Shown here: positions 55,101 to 64,000 of the stretch, piece by piece
Numbering within the stretch: the stretch's first letter is position 1
Layout: each line of letters opens with the position of its first letter
Assembly: GCF_029227915.1 (NCBI RefSeq)
Contig: NC_079884.1
Location: 8,370,001 to 8,434,000 of the forward strand
Length of the DNA: 64,000 nucleotides
Reading direction: 5' to 3'
DNA from: Hydractinia symbiolongicarpus
Taxonomy: Eukaryota > Cnidaria > Hydrozoa > Anthoathecata > Hydractiniidae
Program-made: the position numbers and the translations under genes
Notes under the pieces: model-generated
What the model was told of the DNA's origin: nothing
Seen by the model: only the letters and a program-made list of their open reading frames with translations
Database searches by the model: none

Positions 55101-58100
55101 TTCTTTTTTATAGGTCCAGATGAGGAGGAAGAAGAAGATGAGGAACCATTACTGTCTGGAAGTGGTAGTGTTGGTCAAGAGCATAGTGATGAAGAGCTAG
55201 CAAGTTGGAGTGATGTTTTAGCCAAATGGAAAGACCTTGACTCAAAACCAGCTAAAGTGCTACAGCTTGTTAGAAAAGTACTGCTCATCTTTAGTTATTT
55301 GAAAGATTCAACTAGCAGTTTTTTTGTGTTCAAGAAAATCAGGAAATGGATTGATATTTTTTAGGGTATTCCAGATGTACTACGTTGTCAAATATGGCAG
55401 ATGATGGCAGGCTTAACAGAGGAATCAGAGTTGTTAAACAGTTATGCATATTTAACTAAAAAGGTACATAAGTTGTTTTTTTTACGTAATAATGCAGTTA
55501 TATGTGTGCCATATTTTAAACAGAGGGATTATAGTGTATATATTCTTTTGAGGACTCAAAATGCTGTATAGTTTTAAATGTATTACATTTAGTAAAAAAG
55601 ATTGTACCAAGTAATCCATAAATTTGAAACGACATACATACCGATGTTAATAAATTTCTCAGCATAAGAAAACATTGTTTTTATGCTATCACAAGGGACA
55701 GGAAATTAGTAGGAAACTGGATTTAATAGGAAATCATATATTTTATGAGTGAACTATAAAGTGTGTGGTGATATTAGATGAAAAACCTTTTTTGCATAGG
55801 AATCTCCGCAAGAACAAGTGATACTATGGGATGTAACTCGTACATTTCCTGCACATGAGTTTTTTCAAGAAGGTGGTGGGCAAGGACAGAATGCATTGTA
55901 TAATATCAGTAAAGTATGATTTTATCTGTTTCTTCTCCTTTTGAATATGCATGTTAAAGTTTCATACATCAAAAGTTCACCGTAAAATTATGTTATCATG
56001 TTTATAAAGTTTTATTGTTACCTTTTGTAGGCCTATTCTGTGTATGATGAAGAAGTTGGTTATTGTCAAGGGTTATCATTCTTAATTGCTGTATTTTTAT
56101 TACATGTAGGTGCTTATTTTATTTAAAAATGGTGTTGATACTAGTTATTAGCATGTAGAAAAGCCTAATTTGTTCAAACAGAACCACATTGTAATAAGTT
56201 TTATCCATCCAGACTGTTTCGTTATCAAAGTTGTTTTACTAAACCAGCTTTTTTTACTTCAGTGTGAGCATTTGCCTTAAGGATTTCAGCGAAATCCACA
56301 ACTGATGTATTGTACTTCTCTTTAGGTACCTGAAGAACAAGCCTACTGTTTGTTGGTGAAAATTATGTATGATTATGGACATCGTGATATGTTTAAAGAC
56401 AGCTTTGACAGTTTGCATCAATCGTTTTACGTTCTTGATCATTTAATGGAGGTTGGTCAAAATATTTTTTAAAAATAAGTTTAAAGATTTTCTTGAGTAA
56501 CTTAAACCAATTAAATTCCTCCCTACATTAAAATTAGTGTCTTTGTACACTGGAAATAATGAATGGTTGGGAACAGCTCAAGGAAAAAAAGTAAGGTTAT
56601 CGTGGTAATATAAGTAAGTTTGTCAATTTTGCGCAAGTTGATCACGTTGGTTAGGAGGAAACCATTTCTTAAGTAATCTTTTAAAGAGATCTGGGTCAAA
56701 TTTTCAAATTTAGGTGGTAATCGACAATAATAAATGAGAGTGGTTTATTTTAAATGGGACTGTTAGAACAGTGAGATTCCAGGATAAGAATTAAATGTTC
56801 ACTTTGCAACAATGACATTGTTGCATAATTTTTCATTTGTCATTATTTCATAAAAAGAAAAAATTGGGCTTTTTATTGGTCTTATAAAATATCGGTTTGA
56901 TAGTTTATGAATCTAGCTATCTAGCTAAAATTTGTTGTCAGGAAAAAACAAGCTAAAAATTATTTTTGTTGTTTATTATTTTGCTAGTGTTTAAATAAAA
57001 TTTTAATTCTTATATTTTTAAGCTTAGGATCATTTTTAAGATCAATTTGAATTACCTTGACAAAAAGAATAATTTTAGCTAGTTTTAATTTTAGCTTCTA
57101 TTGTGTAAATACTACCAAAATTGTTTTAATATATGCTCTTCACCGTTGGTGAAACTTGCTTCTTTCCTTATTTAAAAAGCATAACATAGATTTTTAAAAA
57201 AAGCCTGTTTGGAGAATTTGCAGCAAGTTTTTATAAAATGGATTTTACAGCTTTACAGGCCGAGAAATTTGTACATACTTTGATGCTACAATGTTGCATT
57301 AGAGCTCAGCTTCTGAAATTTATTCTGACATTATTTTATTCTTATACAGTTTTTCAGAAATCGTAGTCTCTGCTGACGTTCCTATCAAGTCAGTATCATG
57401 ACTTTAAGAAATTAAGTTGCTACATCAACAGCCGTTCTGAATAGCAATTACTCCTCCATAAGACGATAGCACTATGGTCAAAGCATGAAATATTATGCTT
57501 TGTTTAGCAAACTGATCTTACAATTTAATTTTGTCTCCAATTCAAAATTTGCCTTCATTTTGCCTATAATTCAGTATTTGTATGTGTCAAATAAACCCAG
57601 GGTATGCAATTAAATGAATACAGTAGCCAATTTTAAAACGAATAAATCAACGTTCAATTATGAGGCGATATTAAGTTTGTATACCTTATGCTAGTATGAC
57701 TCGCATTATCTTTGTTGGGTTGGATACTTTAGAATCACAATTTTTTAGTTGAAAGTTCACTGGTTGTTAAGTTATTAGTCATTGTACAATTATGTTAAAA
57801 AATCCAGTCTTATGATGATGGAAATCTATTAGATATTTTTCATCATTACTTCCGTTGTATACAGTCTGTTGAGATTTTATTTTCTTTTAAGAATTCTATG
57901 CAAGATTTGTACCTGCACCTTCGTGCTGTCAATGTGGAAGTTCATATGTTTGCTTCACAATGGTTTTTAACGTTATTCACTGCCAAGTTTCCTCTGTGTT
58001 TGGTGTACCATATCATGGATCTAATCCTTTGTGAGGTGAGCATTAAGTACATCCCAGATATTTTTATTTTCTGACAAAAGACTTACTATTTATTTGCTTA

Positions 58101-61100
58101 AAAGGATTTGACAATCGTAAAGTCCAGATTTTTGCTAACCTAGATTCTTAATTTTCTAGAACACTTATACGTTAGCTTATTTGTTTTTAGCAAGAATCTT
58201 TATGTTTCACAATAATTTCTTAACTATGGAATTAAAGACTAATTTCTAATTTTGTGATTTTATCTGTTGATTGGTTTTGGACAATCACTTTTCTTATCTA
58301 AACAAATGAATTCCTATTTATCTCTGAAAATACTGAAACCATTTTAATCTTGTTGATAGATGAATTTTTAAATTTTCTTTTGATTAAATTGTAAATAAAA
58401 AACATAAAAAATGACAGAGCCTTTGATACAAACCTCGAGTACTTCACAAAATATAAAAAAATATTTACAACTTGATAGTGCAATTAATTCGTATGAATTT
58501 CATTTCTCTGCAATTATTTTACTTTGGGATAAAGATCATACTAAACGTCGCCTGCTCAACTATGATGTTCAAAAAATGTTAAATCTTTTACAATAATATA
58601 AATTCTGAACGTACAAAGCGAAACAACAAAGGTGTAGGTTAGGAATGAAACAATTATTATCACAACTTTTAACAGAAGATGCAGTGTGTAAAATATAAAA
58701 AATCAAAAATAATCAATTAAGTATGATTCAAACATTTGTTCTCTTCTTTGCGTAAACAAATTTGAAAACTAGATTTTTTATTTATTTGCATTTGTCGTCT
58801 TCCCAGTTACAATAATGTCAACAACTTCAATTGCTCAATATACTGATGCTCGAAGCTGCCATGTTTGATTTTTAACTCCACCAGAGCAAGTTTGATAAAT
58901 GCCAGCTTATATCAAACCGCTATTGATGTTTAATAACACAAGGATACCTTTAAAGAATATAAAACACAGGATAACATATTGGGGCTCGCCCTTTCCACTT
59001 ACTCAATCCCATATTTAAATGCATTCTAAAAATGCAGTTTAAAGTCGAAAATGCAGGTTACAATTGTTTCTGAATAAAGTCGGAAATTTCACATCAAAAA
59101 TATATTTGACTGTTGATGCAGTGAATATGTTTATGCATTATTAAATTTTAACTGAACATCTTGTCAATGTTGGTTATCACCAGGTGTTATGACTTGGTAA
59201 GGATTGTAATGAGTGTGTGTTATATTTATTGTTTTGTAGATGAAAATAAATTAATTTTATTTGTTCGATTCTTTGTTTTATATTTATCTACATTTACTTT
59301 CATCTTATCTAGGGTTGTGATGTTGTGTTTCAAGTGGCACTTGCTCTATTAAAAGTGAGTTTGACAATTTTGTTGCCATCTAGGGCTTGTATTTGTTAAC
59401 GTTTTTGTGTTACTGTTTTATGTCATATTGGCACCAAATGTCTTCAGTGTATAAATGTTATCAAGTTTTTTGGGACAACAATTATGTAGCAACCAACTGT
59501 TTTGACGAAATACTTTATCTATTACTATAAGTTTGTGTTTTGATTTATCTTATGAAAAATAGATAGCTATCATCGCTTCTTTGTTGTTGCATGGTTTTCC
59601 AATCGTCTTTTTTTAGGATTCCAAGAAAGAGTTGCTGGCACTGGATTTTGAAGGCATTCTAAAATACTTTCGTATTAACTTGCCAAAGAAATATATGGTT
59701 GAAAGTAATCGTAAAAACTTGATGAGCATAGCGTATAGTTTTAAGGTTAGAATGACTGGTGAATTTATGTGCAGCATAAATATTTAAAAATTCGCATATA
59801 GAAAGTCTGAAACAAATCGAAGGGGAAAATTACAGTTAGGGATTACCAAAATGGTTCTCGTTATAATAGAGTATGTCTTTTTAGATCCCAAAGAAACGTT
59901 TGCAAAAATACAAACAGGAATATTACGCCATGAAAGAGGAGATGGAAATGAAAGAAGATCCCATTGTTCGAATGCAGGTAAATGATCAACTGTCTGTTTT
60001 TCAGTGACTTTTCTTTCAAAATTAGATTTAAGTAAACTTTTTTGTTTCAAAATTTTTTTCCTGGAAAGTACTTCTAAGCATGTAGGTATTTATATGTGTA
60101 ATCAATTAACTCGTTCCTTGTATTTGGTCAAACCGTAGTCCAGGGATTGTTTGATTCTTGGGTTAGAGCCTTTCACGTATATTGTTTGTATGTCCTAAGA
60201 GAACACCAAAAAGACACTTTATTTACTATAAATGTAATATATGTTTAAATCTATAGATATGAATAGTATATACCTTTATGTATCTGTTAAGCTAAACTCC
60301 AATTTAATTCTTAATGTTTTACAGCGTGAAAACCAACGTTTGGTGGAGGAAAATCTACGTTTAGAACGTGAAAACGATAGTTTAGCATATGAGATTGTCA
60401 CAACGCAAGTATCTATGCAAGAAGTTATTACTGATGTAAGTTTAAAACACGTGTTAAATACACCAAAAGTTTTACGTTGCTATCCTCAGAAGGATTACAA
60501 GTGTTCTAATCAAGTCACAAATAACAGGATGCGAGAAGCCCACGAAAGGGATATGTTCAAACAACGACATTATCTACCCTCATACAGTCTAATAAGCTGG
60601 CAAAAAAGACCATCTGCTTAAATAAACTTTTGCGTAACAATAATTTAAAGTGGTTAAAATTTAAATATATATTTTGGAGTTTTCCGCTGACATTTAACCG
60701 TCGAAATTAAAACCATAAAGTTGACAACCTTTGAATGGAGTTGTGATTAATTTAAGTCGTTCGGTTTTTATATTAAAAAACGAACTTAGTAAAATCATGG
60801 TAAAATTATCTTTAATTTTCACCATAAACGTGTGACTACTGGTAAAAAATGTTGGTTAAATAATGGAGGTATAAAAGAAGTGTTTTTATTCCTCCGTGGT
60901 TAAATAGTTTGTGTTTTGTGTTTCAGAGAGAAGGAAAGTTAAACATACTAACCAAAGAAGCGGAAAAGCACCGAAAACATCTCATGGAAGGAGAGGAAGA
61001 AATTGGAAGACTAAAGATTGAGGAAGCACGAGTAAGTCCTTACATGAAAATGAAACAACACGAAAATGTAAATTTTTTTGGCTGTAACAGATATCAAAAA

Positions 61101-62536
61101 TGTGTTTCTACCCGAACGAGTTTTTTTTAGCTTATTTTGCTATTATATATTCTCGCAAATGATCAGACTTGGAATTAAAAAAAATCCACAACGAAAGTTT
61201 GGATACGATCTTTCATATCTAAATTCTTGTTGTTGAAATTTTGGTTGGTCAACTTTTTTTATAGTTTTTTTCACAATATGTAACTTATATAACACCAATA
61301 AAACCTATGGTTCCAAATGTACCATTTGTGATTTGAAAGTAGATGAAAATTTATCGATTGCTTCTAACCGTTTTGTTGTACTCTGCTTTAAACATCATGG
61401 GTTATTCACGTGCTTTGGTTTTCTCGTATCTAGGTAAAAGACATGTGGAGAGGCAGTATGAACACAGCAGACGAAGAAAAAGCCAAACAAGCCCGCATCA
61501 TTGATGATTACAAAAAAGTAAGCTTCCTCATAGACACGCGTGTGATGTTTTATATCTTAACAGGATTTATTGGTTGCGACATCAACTTTCGCGAATTTCA
61601 CGACATGGTTGTTTTCTCGAAGTTAAATTTCTGCGAAAACTTTGCTAAGATCCCACTATTTACAAAGTTTGTGAAAATTAACCCCTAACTCGTGTATATT
61701 TTGAATTTATCAGACAAATATCTGCCAAAAAGATTTGTTTCGTTATCCAATTCTCTATGATTTTCAAAAATTAGGCTCTGTGGAATAACGAAAAAGTTCA
61801 TGCCCGTTAAGGTAGCTAATAGGATGCGGTAGCGATTTAGTGAATGTGATTGAAACGTTGACGTTCGTTTGGGGTGTGGCAAGTGAAATTGTGGTTTAGG
61901 TAAAACAATGTGCAAGATAGATCTTTTGTGGATACAGCAATTTAAATTTCATTATTTCACTTACAAATTCTTCTTCTAGATTTTAACCAGGTTGGAAGCA
62001 AGAAATGAGAAATTTAAGAAGGATATGGAGGCAGATTTGGATATACTAAAAGTAAGTCTTGTTGTTATTTTTGCTGATGGTGAACACATCTTATTAGAAT
62101 GTCCATATTTTTGACCACTGGGCAACTTAGTTCAAAATTTGAGAGGGTTAAACGTTTTCTTGGAACTAGAAATGCTCAACTCACCAAAAATATGTAATTT
62201 TTTCTTTGAATATTGATGTATACACGTTTTCATTTGTCTTTGTAGCGACAGATTTATAGCTGCGAAAGTTGCACAGCTGCCCTAGTGAAGGGTCTGTATA
62301 AAAACGATCAGACCAACGATGAAGCTTCACCGCAAAAGAACTCACTCTCCTCCTTATTGATTAAAGATGATACCGAAGAACAATTAAGAAACTTAGAAGC
62401 TGAACTTATACAAACCAAAGTTGCTCTTGCGGAGGAGAAAAACAGAGGTGATGAAATCGAAATGAGGTTACATCAATACGCGGCTGCTGCTGAGAAACCA
62501 TGGTACAAAAAAGTAGCGATCAACAGTAAGCGCTGA
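49178..62536 (+). CDS. RABGAP1: Rab GTPase-activating protein 1 (GAPCenA/TBC1D11 type)
   Basis: This is a TBC-domain GAP for Rab GTPases; the mammalian protein acts at the Golgi/centrosome and in endosomal traffic. Twenty-one coding exons: 49178-49930, 50122-50172, 50464-50684, 51892-51958, 52039-52138, 52226-52392, 54404-54590, 55114-55277, 55365-55463, 55800-55913, 56031-56105, 56326-56451, 57892-58035, 59313-59354, 59617-59745, 59885-59977, 60325-60435, 60927-61031, 61434-61517, 61980-62051, 62246-62536. They join in frame to 1064 residues (human 1069). An acidic N terminus precedes a PTB domain (about 138-290, LFHNITYLGSS) and a middle region with RCFGLLLAQGKDV. The acidic EEEEDEEPLLSGSGS leads to the TBC domain (571-790), with Arg finger R617 in WDVTRTFPAH and Gln finger Q654 in VGYCQG. 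A coiled coil runs from about 814 to 1050. The ATG at 49178 follows a likely 5' UTR acceptor (ATTTGAG). The vertebrate RABGAP1/RABGAP1L split probably postdates this gene. Confidence 0.96.
51560..51625 (+). mobile_element. tRNA-like SINE head in RABGAP1 intron
   Basis: An A-box-like TAGTGTAGTGG at 51562 and a B-box-like GATCGAATCC at 51606, at tRNA-like spacing, lie in RABGAP1 intron 3. No cloverleaf with a proper anticodon arm forms, so this is a tRNA-derived SINE fragment or chance. Body and tail were not delimited. Confidence 0.4.
52393..54403. other. RABGAP1 intron 6 (2 kb)
   Basis: AT-rich intron with no exon seen. Vertebrate RABGAP1 has about 30 extra residues at this junction (after the LKLKQIKQRE-like segment), so a small phase-0 exon could be hidden here, but I found no matching sequence. 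Confidence 0.4.
56452..57891. other. RABGAP1 intron 12
   Basis: AT-rich intron, no repeat or exon recognised. Introns 13 (58036-59312), 17 (60436-60926) and others are likewise featureless. Confidence 0.4.
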
Positions 62537-64000
62537 TTTTAACAGTGGCTAATTGGTAATATAATTTCGTGTATTGCTTACACGTTTACAAGTGTACTTC
62601 CAAAGCATCATGGGTTACTCCAATGATGTCAAATCGGTCAGGATATTAGTTAATTTTTTTCCTTTACAAATATCGATAAATTCTTCAATTACTGATCCCA
62701 AATAATTGTTGAATTAATATTGTATTAAGGAGAGAGACTAGTAGAAATATTTTTTGACCACATAGAAAGCCGATAAATATCAATTCGCTTCAAGTAAGAT
62801 CTACGAAATTCAGAAGAAATTATTATTTTTCGTGTTCGTCATGTTTTTTTTCGCAGATTACATTTTATTGTTTATTTTTCCGAATTGTTTATTTATGTTA
62901 AAGGAGAAATTTCTCTAGTGTAAAGAAAACAGAAAAGACATATCGTCTAATATAACCTACTTTGGACATGATAATAAATTCTCGTGGGACGGTATGCTAC
63001 GTAATTTATTTTGGTTTGATCTGAAGTAAGCTGGTGCGTTGATGCAAGATATTTCGAATGTCTCTCCATCGAAGCACTGTTTTTATTCAATCACACCCCA
63101 TACATGTGTTGAATTACATTCCAACTAAATTTAAAGAAACATATCAGCATTTCCTTTCCTACAACGGATGTCATGTTCCAAATAGGACATTTTTTCTATT
63201 GTATATAATACTTCAAAATACTACAATTATATGTTTTATTTTGTTTTAACAAATGTTTAGATGTTAACATATTTAAAAATCGAATTTTCGATAAAATCTA
63301 TTAACGTCACTCCGCAGAAAAGCATAAGCATGAACATTTCTAAGTTATTACGGCAAAACATCAAGGTTGAAATTATGTAAGTACTTTCTGAGACTAAACG
63401 CCGGCTGTTGAGTCCCAGATGAAAAATCTCTTCTTCGCACTTCTCTTCCAACTCCTAAAGAAAGAGAGTTTAAAACCTATATACAGGATTCTTTGATTGC
63501 GGTTATGTGCAAAATAGATAAACGGTGAAATATTCGATTTTTTTAGTTTTCTATTTGCTATTGTATTTTTTATTTTGATAAAGTTGTATAAGTAAATTAT
63601 ATAAAGATAATATTCAAAACTTTATTATTATTTTTTCCTTTACTCAGTCCTTTGCAACAAGTTGAAACGTGAATTAAAGAACGTTGTAATATTGACCCCT
63701 CCCGAGTTTGCGCAGCCATTTTTGGAAAGCACACAACACTAGTAGGGGTCTAGTTAATGAAGGGGTAGGGTAGGAAGAGGGGCTTTTATTGATGCAATTT
63801 CATACTGTGGTCAATCTTGAGGGTTAAATAACAAAACGTGCGAGCCTCCTTGGTCACTAACTACAAAAAAGATCCAAATCTGCAATCTCGGCCCTTCGAC
63901 ACCAAACCTTCACTCCAACTAACATTTATTATCAGATACATTTAGTAAGATTAAAACGCAAGAAATAGCGCCATTAAGAGGTATTCAACTACAAATCTAA
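62537..64000. other. RABGAP1 3' flank
   Basis: Contains the RABGAP1 3' UTR; AATAAA occurs at about 62974 (GATAATAAATTC). One possible minus-strand exon is listed separately. The final 300 bp show no recognised feature. Confidence 0.4.
63378..63454 (-). CDS. Possible exon of an unidentified minus-strand gene
   Basis: After a strong pyrimidine tract and acceptor (CTCTCTTTCTTTAG at about 63455-63468) the minus strand reads ELEEKCEEEIFHLGLNSRRL in one frame, then VSE, and reaches a weak GTACTT donor. The frame stays open to a TAA at 63257, but that tail looks like low-complexity 3' UTR. Charged, coiled-coil-like content suggests a real exon of a gene converging on RABGAP1. The gene is not recognised. 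Confidence 0.3.

Overview
The window is AT-rich animal DNA with GT-AG introns, no operons and many transposable elements. It looks like an early-branching invertebrate, most likely a cnidarian (perhaps a hydrozoan). I infer this from gene content, short exons in long AT-rich introns, Penelope-like and CR1/L2-like retroelements with a 2A-like motif, and many small TIR elements; no single marker proves it. All exon models were built by eye from conserved protein sequence, splice consensus and phase, and every joined model closes in frame.

Layout. 0-1.3 kb: first coding exon of SELENOF (minus) with an in-frame TGA at the expected selenocysteine position. 2.6-5.6 kb: a composite TIR element with a tRNA-derived SINE, then a clean MITE. 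6.6-7.6 kb: ARPC5 (plus, four exons) with a decayed tandem copy of its last exon. 8.3-13.2 kb: a secreted, tyrosine-rich protein family that I do not recognise, with one signal-peptide exon upstream of two paralogous 3' exons of identical phase (minus). 14.3-15.9 kb: a TIR element with a THAP-domain remnant. 16.3-23.4 kb: SNRNP70 (U1-70K, minus, ten coding exons) whose 3.8-kb intron carries an array of consensus 5' splice sites on the sense strand. 24.4-31 kb: a MITE, a decayed Penelope-like element and LINE 3' fragments. 31.1-32.0 kb: a CAGGG-type TIR element. 32.6-35.7 kb: a ZIP7/SLC39A7 zinc transporter (plus, three exons). 36.8-43.0 kb: retroelement debris between direct repeats, about 265 uninterrupted AT units and a 3.1-kb TIR element. 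45.6-49.0 kb: a near full-length but mutated APE-type LINE. 49.2-62.5 kb: RABGAP1 (plus, 21 coding exons, 1064 residues). 62.5-64 kb: flank with one possible minus-strand exon.

The named genes are unrelated housekeeping genes (ER redox quality control, actin nucleation, splicing, zinc release, Rab GTPase control) and do not form a pathway. The strongest unusual signals are the 5' splice-site array inside the gene for a U1 snRNP protein, the shared signal exon with two alternative paralogous 3' exons, the recoded TGA in SELENOF and the duplicated ARPC5 terminal exon.
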